From: Streptomyces hoynatensis
GTDB lineage: Bacteria > Actinomycetota > Actinomycetes > Streptomycetales > Streptomycetaceae
Reading direction: 5' to 3'
Length of the DNA: 64,000 nt
Assembly (NCBI RefSeq): GCF_003626535.1
Contig: NZ_RBAL01000002.1
Coordinates: 186,001 to 250,000, forward strand
The position numbers were made by a program, and so were the translations under genes. This document shows, in pieces, positions 1 through 7,023 of this stretch. Every line of letters starts with the position of its first letter. Positions within the stretch are counted from its first letter, which is position 1. Under the pieces are notes generated by a model. The model searched no databases. It saw only the letters and a list, made by a program, of their open reading frames with translations, and was not told the origin of the DNA.

Positions 1-511
1 CCTTGAGCTGCCCGAACGTCGGCAGCAGCACCAGCGGGAAGCAGAGCCCGCCGACCAGCGCCCCCAGGTAGTCCACGGCGAACATGTCGGCGACGGCGCC
101 GCCCACCTCCTGGCGCCTGATCCGCTGGAGCATCGTCATCAGCAGCGGGATCTCGGCCCCGATCAGCAGCCCGACCACGAAGGCCACCACCGTCATCGCC
201 GGGGTGTAGACCCCCACCCAGGCGAACACCACGTACAGCAGCAGCACCGAGAAGCCGCCGATCAGCGCGAGCAGGCCCTCGATCACCGCGAAGGCGCCGA
301 CCGCGCGCCGCTGCAGCGGCTTGGCCGCCAGCGAGCCCACGCCCATCGCGAAGACCATGACGGACAGCACGACCGAGGTCTGGAAGACGGTGTCGCCGAT
401 CAGATAGCTGCCCAGCGCCACCAGGGCCAGCTCGTAGGCCAGGCCGCAGGCGGCGCAGAGGAAGACGGTGAGCAGCAGCAGGAACCTGGCGAGGCGGGGA
501 CGGCCGGTCAC
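1..511 (-). CDS. Membrane-anchored polyamine aminopropyltransferase (spermidine synthase-like), N-terminal part
   Basis: The gene runs off the left edge, so only about 170 N-terminal residues are visible. They form a series of hydrophobic segments ([20 protein letters not shown], a long [16 protein letters not shown] stretch, and [20 protein letters not shown]). This is the multi-spanning membrane module that precedes the catalytic domain in actinobacterial spermidine synthase-like proteins. The motif [13 protein letters not shown] followed by [17 protein letters not shown] is typical of that module. The catalytic domain itself lies outside the window. The GTG start at 511 overlaps the DUF350 stop in a GTGA junction, so translation is probably coupled. 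Product assignment rests partly on the conserved neighbours. Confidence 0.75.
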   Translation of the reverse strand, partial: MTGRPRLARFLLLLTVFLCAACGLAYELALVALGSYLIGDTVFQTSVVLSVMVFAMGVGSLAAKPLQRRAVGAFAVIEGLLALIGGFSVLLLYVVFAWVGVYTPAMTVVAFVVGLLIGAEIPLLMTMLQRIRRQEVGGAVADMFAVDYLGALVGGLCFPLVLLPTFGQLK

Positions 512-957
512 GAGAGGGCGGCGCCGACCATCAGCGCCGTGCCGACGTACGTGGCGCCCTGCACCCAGGCGGCCGGGTGCGGCTTGCCGTCGCGGTCCTC
601 CAGGACCATGGCGCCCATCTTCCCCGGGGTGATGGCGGCGACCACGGCGAAGACCCCGGTCATCACGACCACCCCGGCCAGGCCGTAGAGCCCGGTGCTC
701 AGCAGGCCGTAGCCCAGGCCCTCCTCCGACTCGCTGGCCCCGATCGCCGCCTGGACCACCACGCCCACGCCGAGCATCTGCCCGCCGAGCAGCACGGCCG
801 CGCCCTTGTTGCGCTCGCGCCACACCACCCGCGCCAGGTTGCCCGGGGTCACCAGGTCCAGGGCCACGAAGGCCACCGCCATGACGGCGAAGCCCACCAG
901 GCCGTAGAGCAGGGCCTGCCCCGCGGACTCGAAGATGTCGCCCACCTTGCTGTTCAT
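508..957 (-). CDS. DUF350 family membrane protein
   Basis: This 149-residue protein is almost wholly hydrophobic. It has two similar halves, each with two predicted membrane segments ([20 protein letters not shown] near residue 14, and [25 protein letters not shown] near residue 85), an internal duplication typical of DUF350 proteins. The molecular function of the family is unknown. In Streptomyces it commonly sits beside a membrane spermidine synthase, as here. The ATG at 957 is preceded by a GGGGGA ribosome-binding site. There is a 64-nt gap after the DUF4247 gene and a 4-nt overlap with the aminopropyltransferase. It is probably the fourth gene of a five-gene operon. Confidence 0.85.
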   Translation of the reverse strand: MNSKVGDIFESAGQALLYGLVGFAVMAVAFVALDLVTPGNLARVVWRERNKGAAVLLGGQMLGVGVVVQAAIGASESEEGLGYGLLSTGLYGLAGVVVMTGVFAVVAAITPGKMGAMVLEDRDGKPHPAAWVQGATYVGTALMVGAALS

Positions 958-1021
958 GCTGTCGGTTCCCCCTCGGGATCGCGCTGGTCGCTGGTTTCTC
1001 CGGCCCGGTGCCGCGGCGTTC

Positions 1022-1492
1022 TCACTTGCCGCTGCCGGGTCCGCCGCCGCGGAAGTCGCCGCCGCTGCGGTGCTGGGACTGCGGCCACCTGTTGCCCACG
1101 CGCGAGCTGTAGCGCGTCATCCCCGAGTTGTAGTCGTCGATGTCGATCCGGCTGCCGCGGGTCCCGTCGGCCTGCACCGCCACGATGTCGTCGTCGTACC
1201 GCAGCAGGACCAGGTCCCCGTCGACGATGCGGTCCTTGGCCGGGGTGTTGCCCTCTATCTCGTCGGCGACCGTGACCGGCGGGTCCGCCGGGTCGAGATA
1301 GACGTCGTGCGACTGGTACCGGTAGTGCTCGCCGATCCAGCCGCGGGGCGCCTGGTGGCCGTCGCCGCCGCAGCCGGAGAGCAGCAGCACGGAGGCGAGC
1401 ACGGCGGCGGGCAGCGCGCCGCGCGCGCCCCTTCGAGGGCGCCGCAGGGGGCGCCGCTGGGGGCGCCGCTGGGTCGGGTCGGTGGTGCTCAC
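1022..1492 (-). CDS. DUF4247 family lipoprotein
   Basis: This 156-residue protein has an arginine-rich N-terminus, a hydrophobic segment and a lipobox (LLSG-C41), so it is predicted to be a surface lipoprotein. The mature part contains GWIGEHYRY, DDDIVAVQ and YNSGMTRYSSRVGNRWP, as in DUF4247 proteins of Streptomyces. The function is unknown. The GTG start at 1492 is chosen because it overlaps the preceding stop in a GTGA junction. An open frame continues further upstream but there lies inside the neighbouring gene. The protein belongs to the operon that ends in the membrane aminopropyltransferase. Confidence 0.8.
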   Translation of the reverse strand: MSTTDPTQRRPQRRPLRRPRRGARGALPAAVLASVLLLSGCGGDGHQAPRGWIGEHYRYQSHDVYLDPADPPVTVADEIEGNTPAKDRIVDGDLVLLRYDDDIVAVQADGTRGSRIDIDDYNSGMTRYSSRVGNRWPQSQHRSGGDFRGGGPGSGK

Positions 1493-1986
1493 GGTGCCTC
1501 CAGCCGGGTGCGGGTGGTGACGAGTTGACCGGCCTGCGGGTACGCGTGCCAGGTGCTCCAGGCGATGCCCCCGGCCGCCGGGCGCCAGGCGAGCAGGGCG
1601 GTGAGGGCGTCGGGCGAGCCGGGGAAGACCCCGCACAGCGCGCCGGATCGGCCCGCCAGGTCGCGCCGCAACGCGCCGGTGAGGCCGGTCAGTTCCCCGG
1701 CGGCGCAGCGGCGCACGCGGGAGGTGAAGCGGTACCGCCAGCCGGCGATCTCCCGGGTGACGGCGCGGGGCGGCCCGCTGCCCCCGCCGGGCAGGCAGGC
1801 GAGCGTCTCCCGCACCGGCCCGGCGAAGACCTGGTGCGAGGCGCCCAGCAGCCGCAACTCCACCCGGACGCCGTCGACTTCGGCCTCCGCGACGGCGAGG
1901 GCCTCCTTCTCCGGCAGGCCGAGCGCGAACGAGAGCTGCTCGGCGCAGGTGTCCAGGTAGGGGACGGCCAGGCGTATGCCGCTCAC
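1489..1986 (-). CDS. DUF2617 family protein
   Basis: This cytoplasmic 165-residue protein has no signal peptide or membrane segment. It begins VSGIRLAVPYLDTCAEQLSFALG and contains VELRLLGASHQVFAG and YRFTSRVRR, a pattern recalled from DUF2617 proteins found in the same Streptomyces gene block. The function is unknown. The GTG at 1986 overlaps the DUF4178 stop, and its own stop overlaps the DUF4247 start. Three consecutive genes in this operon are therefore joined by GTGA junctions, which suggests co-translation. Confidence 0.75.
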   Translation of the reverse strand: MSGIRLAVPYLDTCAEQLSFALGLPEKEALAVAEAEVDGVRVELRLLGASHQVFAGPVRETLACLPGGGSGPPRAVTREIAGWRYRFTSRVRRCAAGELTGLTGALRRDLAGRSGALCGVFPGSPDALTALLAWRPAAGGIAWSTWHAYPQAGQLVTTRTRLEAP

Positions 1987-2600
1987 GCGTCCCCGCCCGG
2001 GTAGATCGTCAGCGTGCCGGTGGGCACCCGCTCGCCGAGCGAGACCTCCCAGGTGCCGCGGCCCTGCCCGCCGAGGAAGCGCTCGAAGGACAGGGCGCGC
2101 CCGCCGGGGCCCTCGAAGTCGGCGTACTCGACGCGGCCTTCGGCGCCGAGCCCCGTGGTGCCCTCGGAACGGTAGGCGGCGGTGCCGTGCTCGGTGCGGT
2201 GGTAGGTGACGCCCTCCACGGTGAGGGAGCGCTGGTTCGGCAGCAGCTCCTCGCCGCGGTACTCGCTCCACAGGAAGACCTCCAGGTCGGGGTCCTCCTC
2301 GACCGAGAGCCACCTGCGGCCGGACTCGGTGCCGTCCATGGCGTCCACGAAGTGCTCGGACCAGGAGAAGCCGCCCTCGGTCAGCCGCAGCGAGCCGCGC
2401 ACGAACAGCCGCTCGCCCAGGTACTCCACCATGTCGCCCGCCTTCAGCAGCCGCGGGTCCCCGGCGGTGTCCTGGCCCGGGTCGAAGGGATCGCGCGGGG
2501 TGCGCGGGGCGGCCGGGGCCGGGCGCCGCAGCCGGCGCAGCAGCAGGACGAGAACGACGGCCAGCGCCACGAGGCCGACGAGGACCAAGGCGATGATCAT
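1983..2600 (-). CDS. DUF4178 domain protein, membrane anchored
   Basis: This 205-residue protein starts with one membrane segment (about residues 2-22, MIIALVLVGLVALAVVLVLLL) followed by arginines and a proline-rich linker, so the DUF4178 domain (about residues 50-200) probably faces the cytoplasm. Typical features are LLKAGDMVEYLGERLFVRGSL, WLSVEEDPDLEVFLWSEY and YADFEGP. It is the first gene of the overlapping operon that ends in the aminopropyltransferase. The ATG at 2600 begins directly with the hydrophobic segment. The function of the domain is unknown. Confidence 0.8.
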   Translation of the reverse strand: MIIALVLVGLVALAVVLVLLLRRLRRPAPAAPRTPRDPFDPGQDTAGDPRLLKAGDMVEYLGERLFVRGSLRLTEGGFSWSEHFVDAMDGTESGRRWLSVEEDPDLEVFLWSEYRGEELLPNQRSLTVEGVTYHRTEHGTAAYRSEGTTGLGAEGRVEYADFEGPGGRALSFERFLGGQGRGTWEVSLGERVPTGTLTIYPGGDA

Positions 2601-2794
2601 GGCTGAATTCCCCCGGTTTCACGTGCTCTTGCCGGCGCAGTGTATGTCATGCTCGCGATGCGCCGGGGCCCGCCTCCACCTTCCGGACGCGGCCGGTCGC
2701 GCGGGGGCGGCCGGACCCGGGCGGGGCCCTGGCCGGCGCCGTTGCGGTCGCGGTCCCGCCGCCGGTCCCGGCGCCGTATCGCCCGCGGGCCTCG

Positions 2795-3853
2795 TCAGGG
2801 CCCTGGTGGCGGGCCCGTCGGGGGCTGGGGTCCGGGGAAGGGGCCGGGGAACGCGCCGGGTCGGCCGCCGGGGTAGTAGGGGCCCGCGGGCGCCGGGTTG
2901 GGCGGCCAGGCCGCGGGCGGCGGCACGGGGCCCTGGTGGTACTTCGTCAGCTGGCGGGCGGTGAGCGCGCGGACGTACAGCAGGGCCAGGAGGGCGGCCA
3001 CGACGCCGAGCAGCGCGCTGACCAGCTCGATGGACAGGGCGACTTCCAGGCGGTCGAGATCGTCGTAGCCGTCCACCTCGGTGGACAGTTCGTCCGTGCC
3101 GCTCAGGCCCGCGCCCTGGGTCAGCGAGAAGCACAGCCACAGCACCCACCAGCCGGTCACCAGGCCGAGACCGGGGTGCCGGCCCCAGGGGGTGCTGGCC
3201 CGCCAGATGTCGTTGGCGATCCGCTTGGGGAACCAGAGGTTGACGACGGGCGTGAACCAGCCGCCGATCGACCAGCCGCGGCTCATCCGGTGGCCCGCCG
3301 GGGCGAAGACCTCCGCGTTGACCCGGGTCCTGTGGAACCAGACGAGGAAGACGACCCCGGTGGCGATCAGCACCAGCAGGCGCAGCAGGTAGGCGCCGAG
3401 GAACCGGTCGTCGGCGTCCTCGGCCTCCTCGTAGGTGACGTTCCAGCCGCCGGCCTGGAGGTCGTGGACCACGTCCAGCTCGCCGACGGTCGCCGCGAAG
3501 GACAGCAGCAGCACGGCCATGTTCACCGCGCACAGCACGACCAGGGCCGTGGACAGGGCCTGGGGGCTGGAGAAGAACGCCGGCGGGGCGGGCGGGCCGG
3601 GGTAGGGGCCGGGGTAGGCCGGGCCGGGGTAGGGGCCCGGGTGGGGCGGAGCCCCCTGGCCGGGGAACGGCGGCGGCGCGGCGGCCGCGGGGGGTGCCGG
3701 GGCGGCGGGCGCCGGGCCGGGCGCGGGCGGGGCGACATGGGGCAGCCCCGGCTGGGTCTGGGCCTGGGCCTGCGCCTGGGCACAGGGCAGGCACCTGCCG
3801 TCGGGAAGCGCGGCGGGTCTTTGCCGGCACTGCCGGCACGGCGACGCGTTCAT
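2795..3853 (-). CDS. DUF4328 domain membrane protein with N-terminal zinc ribbon
   Basis: This 352-residue protein has three parts. Residues 1-25 carry two CxxC pairs (CRQC and CLPC), a likely zinc ribbon. Residues 26-90 are a disordered Gln/Ala/Pro segment with repeated YPGP units. The rest is the DUF4328 membrane domain with about four hydrophobic segments and the signature FHRTRVNAEVFAP...RGWSIGGWFTPVVNLWFPKRIANDIWRAS. The C-terminus is again Pro/Gly-rich. The ATG at 3853 follows a GAGGGGG ribosome-binding site; the frame stays open far upstream only because of base composition. The function is unknown. It stands apart from the neighbouring operon by about 190 nt. Confidence 0.85.
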   Translation of the reverse strand: MNASPCRQCRQRPAALPDGRCLPCAQAQAQAQTQPGLPHVAPPAPGPAPAAPAPPAAAAPPPFPGQGAPPHPGPYPGPAYPGPYPGPPAPPAFFSSPQALSTALVVLCAVNMAVLLLSFAATVGELDVVHDLQAGGWNVTYEEAEDADDRFLGAYLLRLLVLIATGVVFLVWFHRTRVNAEVFAPAGHRMSRGWSIGGWFTPVVNLWFPKRIANDIWRASTPWGRHPGLGLVTGWWVLWLCFSLTQGAGLSGTDELSTEVDGYDDLDRLEVALSIELVSALLGVVAALLALLYVRALTARQLTKYHQGPVPPPAAWPPNPAPAGPYYPGGRPGAFPGPFPGPQPPTGPPPGP

Positions 3854-3951
3854 CGTTCCCCCTCGGCCCGCGGCCCCCCACGGCCGCCTCGGCGATCGGT
3901 TTCCGACGATAACAGCGCGCGGTCGCCCCCACACCCCCCTGCGCGGGGCGC

Positions 3952-5340
3952 TCAGGGCCTGGCCGGGGCCGCCTCCCGGCCGGCCGGCCTGGCGGCGCGG
4001 GGCGGGGCGGCCGGGGAGCGGGGCAGCCACTGGACGAGCGCCGCGACCGCGAGCGCCACCCAGACGAGGTACAGCAGGGAGTGCCGGAAGCCGTCGGGGC
4101 CGCCGCCGTAGAAGACGATGCCGATGATGCCCACCCCCAGGGCGCCCCCGGCCTGCTGGGTGGTGGTGAGCAGCCCGGCGGCGGCGCCCGCGTGCCGGGG
4201 CGCGACCCGGGAGAGCACGGTGGCCATGATCGGGGCGAAGGCCAGGCCCATGCCGAGCCCGTCGATCAGCAGCCCGGGCGCCAGCCAGCGCACCGGCGCC
4301 TCGCCGGAGACGGCGGCGAGCAGCACCGCGAGGCCCGCGGCCCGCAGCAGGGCGCCGAGCGCGATGCCCTGGCGGCCGAGCCTGGCCACCAGCCTGGCCG
4401 CGCCGAGGGAGCCCACCAGGTAGCCGGCGCCAAGCGGCAGGAAGGCGAGCCCGGCCCCGAGCGCGTCCAGGCCGCGGGCCTGCTGCACGTAGAGGGCGAA
4501 CACCAGGAAGTAGGGGGCCAGGCTGAGGCTGAGGGCGAGCTGGGTCAGCAGGCCGGCGGCGAAGGCGCGTTCCCGGAACAGGCTCAGGTCGATCAGCGGG
4601 GACTCGTGCCGCCGCCTGCCGTAGCCGAGGAGGAGCAGCGCGGCCAGCGCGAAGCACAGCCAGGTCCACAGCGGCCAGCCCCGCTCGCGGCCCTCGATCA
4701 GCGGGAGCAGCGCCGCGACCAGGGCGAGGGTGACCAGCGCGGCGCCGCCGGCGTCCAGCCGCGCCCCGCCCTCGACGCGGCTCTCGGGCACGTAACGCCT
4801 GGCGACCGCGAGCACGGTGAGGCCGATGGGCACGTTGATGAGGAAGCACAGCCGCCAGCCGAGCCCGAAGAGGTCGGCCTGGATCAGCAGGCCGCCGATC
4901 AGCTGGCCGAAGACGGAGGCGAGGCCCATCGTCGTGGCGTAGGCGCTGATGGCCCTGACCTGGGCGCGGCCGGTGTAGGTGGTGCGCAGGATGGCCAGGA
5001 TCTGCGGGGCGAGCAGGGCGGCGGCCGCCCCCTGGCCGACCCGGGCGGCGATCAGGGTGCCGGCGTCGGGCGCCAGCCCGCAGGCGGCCGAGGCCAGGGT
5101 GAAGAGGCCGAGGCCCAGCATGAAGAGCCGGCGGCGGCCGTAGAGGTCGCCGAGGCGCCCGCCGAGGATCAGCCCCGAGCCGTAGGCCAGGCCGTATCCG
5201 GCGACCACCCACTCGATGGCGGCGGCGCTCGCGTGCAGGTCGCGCTCGGTGGTCGGGATGGCGACGTTGACGATGAAGAAGTCGAGGATCGTGACGAACA
5301 CGCCGGTCAGCACGGTCGGCAGGGTGCCGGTGCGGGGCAT
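3952..5340 (-). CDS. MFS drug exporter, DHA2 (EmrB/QacA) type
   Basis: This 462-residue integral membrane protein shows the MFS motif A region (GGRLGDLYGRRRLFMLG, about residues 60-77), the N-terminal VFVTILDFFIVNVAIPTTERDL typical of DHA2 exporters, and a motif-C-like segment SVFGQLIGGLLIQ. About 13-14 hydrophobic segments are visible, consistent with proton-coupled export of small molecules. The substrate cannot be read from sequence. The ATG at 5340 has a GGAG ribosome-binding site. A divergent TetR gene starts 160 nt away, and a consensus-like promoter with a dyad inside it lies between them, so this is a classic repressor-exporter pair. Confidence 0.88.
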   Translation of the reverse strand: MPRTGTLPTVLTGVFVTILDFFIVNVAIPTTERDLHASAAAIEWVVAGYGLAYGSGLILGGRLGDLYGRRRLFMLGLGLFTLASAACGLAPDAGTLIAARVGQGAAAALLAPQILAILRTTYTGRAQVRAISAYATTMGLASVFGQLIGGLLIQADLFGLGWRLCFLINVPIGLTVLAVARRYVPESRVEGGARLDAGGAALVTLALVAALLPLIEGRERGWPLWTWLCFALAALLLLGYGRRRHESPLIDLSLFRERAFAAGLLTQLALSLSLAPYFLVFALYVQQARGLDALGAGLAFLPLGAGYLVGSLGAARLVARLGRQGIALGALLRAAGLAVLLAAVSGEAPVRWLAPGLLIDGLGMGLAFAPIMATVLSRVAPRHAGAAAGLLTTTQQAGGALGVGIIGIVFYGGGPDGFRHSLLYLVWVALAVAALVQWLPRSPAAPPRAARPAGREAAPARP

Positions 5341-5450
5341 GGGCGCTCCAGGGACGAGACGGCGGGGGACAGGCGGCCGGGGGCGGCGGGGGAGGGGCGA
5401 GAGGGCCCGCGCCCCCGGACATAGAACGATCGGTATACGACCGTGAGGTC

Positions 5451-5479
5451 ATTAGATAGAACAGTCGATCTACTGTCAA
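5451..5479 (-). promoter_or_regulatory. Promoter of the MFS exporter with embedded TetR-type dyad
   Basis: On the minus strand TTGACA (5479-5474) is followed after exactly 17 nt by TCTAAT (5456-5451), a near-consensus promoter reading towards the exporter. The perfect inverted repeat ACAGT-N6-ACTGT (5461-5476) covers the spacer and the -35 box. A second, imperfect dyad (CGGT-N5-ACCG, around 5430-5442) lies nearer the exporter. The placement fits repression by the divergent TetR protein. Confidence 0.65.
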
Positions 5480-5499
5480 GCGCGTGCCACAATCGGTGC

Positions 5500-6057
5500 A
5501 TGACGACGACGAGGCCGGGCCCGCGCGAGCGGCTGCTCACCGCGGCCCGCGAGCTCACCTACACCGAGGGCGTGCACGTCGGCGTGGACGCGATCCTGAA
5601 GCGGGCGGATGTCGCGCGCCGTTCGCTCTACCAGCACTTCGGCGGCAAGGACGGGCTCCTCGCGGAGATGCTGCGCGTCTACCACGTCGAGGACAGGTAC
5701 CGCCGGGTCATGGACGCGGCAGGCACCGAGCCGCGGGCGCGGCTGCTCGCCGTCTTCGACGAGCTGGAGCGGGTGACCACCAGGGAGGGCTTCCACGGCT
5801 GCCGGTACACCGCGGCGGAGCTGGGGCTGAGCGACCCCGGGCACCCGGCGCACGCGGAGGTGCGCGCCTACAAGGTCGGCCTGGCCGAGCTGTTCCGCGA
5901 GGAGCTGGCCAGGAACGGGCACCCCGACCCGGCGCTGGGCGCGAACCAGCTGGCCGTGCTGGTGGACGGGGTGCTCGCGCACGCGGTGACCCGCCCGGAG
6001 GCGCACCCCGCCCTGGCGGCCCGCCCGCTGGCCGAGCTGATCCTCGACGCCCGCTGA
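5500..6057 (+). CDS. TetR family transcriptional regulator of the MFS exporter
   Basis: This 185-residue protein has an N-terminal helix-turn-helix (about residues 10-55) with VGVDAILKRADVARRSLYQHFGGKDGLLAEML, a standard TetR recognition-helix region. The ligand-binding C-terminal half is typical in length and starts near GTEPRARLLAVFDELERV. The ATG at 5500 is preferred over a GTG at 5443, because the latter would put the operator-promoter region inside the gene. Gene order (divergent from an exporter, with a dyad in the shared region) supports local autoregulation and control of the pump. The inducer is unknown. Confidence 0.88.
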   Translation: MTTTRPGPRERLLTAARELTYTEGVHVGVDAILKRADVARRSLYQHFGGKDGLLAEMLRVYHVEDRYRRVMDAAGTEPRARLLAVFDELERVTTREGFHGCRYTAAELGLSDPGHPAHAEVRAYKVGLAELFREELARNGHPDPALGANQLAVLVDGVLAHAVTRPEAHPALAARPLAELILDAR

Positions 6058-6085
6058 GCCAGGGCCGCCGGGGGCCCGGGCGCGG

Positions 6086-6982
6086 TCAGGGCCAGCGGGC
6101 GCCGGTGAGCCGCTCCGAGAGCTGCCACAGCCGGGCCGCGGTCGCGTCGTCGCGGGTCCAGGGCGCGCGCCAGGCGCCGCCCGGGCCGCCGCGCACCGTG
6201 CGGGTCACCGCGCTCGGGCCGGTGAAGGAGCCGGGGGCGATCCGCGGGGCCGTCGCCGCGTACAGGGCGGGCGCGGCGCCGAGTTCGGGCGGCGCGGCCA
6301 CCAGCCGCGCCAGCACCCTGGCGGCCGGCCGGACCGGCCAGGCCCGCCGCGCTTCCGGCCCGCCCTCCGCGTACCCCGGGTGCACCGCGGCGGCCACCAG
6401 GCCCCGGGCCCGCGTCCGGCGCGCCAGCTCGTGCGTGAACAGCAGGTTGGCCGTCTTGGAACGCCCGAAGGCCACCCACCGCCGGTAGCCGTGCTCGAAG
6501 TGCGGATCGCGCAGGTCCACGTTCCCCAGCAGGTGGGCGAGGCTGGCCACGGTCACCACCCGGGCGCCCGGGCGCAGCAGCAGCCACGGGCCCAGCAGGC
6601 AGGTGAGCGCGAAGTGCCCCAGGTGGTTGACGCCGAACTGGGTCTCGAAGCCGTCGGCCGTCCTGCCGTAGGGCACGGCCGTCTGGCCGGCGTTGTTGAC
6701 GAGCAGGTCGAGCGGGCGGTCCGGCCACTCGGCGGCGAAGGCCCGCACCGAGGACAGGTCGGCCAGGTCGACCGGCCGCAACTCGGCCCTGGCCTCGGGC
6801 ACCTCCTCCAGCAGCCGCTCCAGCGCGGCCTGGCCGCGCGGCCTGCTCCGGCAGGCCAGCACGACGTGCGCCCCCCGCCGGGCGAGCTCGCGCGCGATGA
6901 CGTAGCCGAGCCCGCCGTTGGCGCCCGTCACCACCGCGGTGCGGCCCCTGAGGTCGGGGATGTCCCGAAAGGTCCAGCCCAT
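6086..6982 (-). CDS. Short-chain dehydrogenase/reductase (WWOX/retinol dehydrogenase-like) lacking the usual catalytic Tyr
   Basis: This 298-residue SDR has the cofactor motif TAVVTGANGGLGYVIAREL (about residues 15-33), NNAG in LLVNNAGQT, the active-site strand VVTVASLAH, and SKTANLLFTHEL. At the catalytic position the sequence reads AFGRSK rather than YxxSK, so a phenylalanine (TTC codon) replaces the tyrosine. The protein may use another residue or may have changed function. The ATG at 6982 gives the standard N-terminus. The GH3 gene follows on the same strand but belongs to a separate operon. The substrate is unknown. Confidence 0.85.
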   Translation of the reverse strand: MGWTFRDIPDLRGRTAVVTGANGGLGYVIARELARRGAHVVLACRSRPRGQAALERLLEEVPEARAELRPVDLADLSSVRAFAAEWPDRPLDLLVNNAGQTAVPYGRTADGFETQFGVNHLGHFALTCLLGPWLLLRPGARVVTVASLAHLLGNVDLRDPHFEHGYRRWVAFGRSKTANLLFTHELARRTRARGLVAAAVHPGYAEGGPEARRAWPVRPAARVLARLVAAPPELGAAPALYAATAPRIAPGSFTGPSAVTRTVRGGPGGAWRAPWTRDDATAARLWQLSERLTGARWP

Positions 6983-7023
6983 GACCCCAGGGTAGGCCGC
7001 GCCGCGGTGGCTGACGAGGGTGG

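Noticed and set aside
2795..5479. Fusion of DUF4328 with an upstream frame through the MFS region
   Set aside because: The upstream part is an out-of-frame shadow of the MFS gene. ATG 3853 has a good ribosome-binding site and begins the zinc ribbon.
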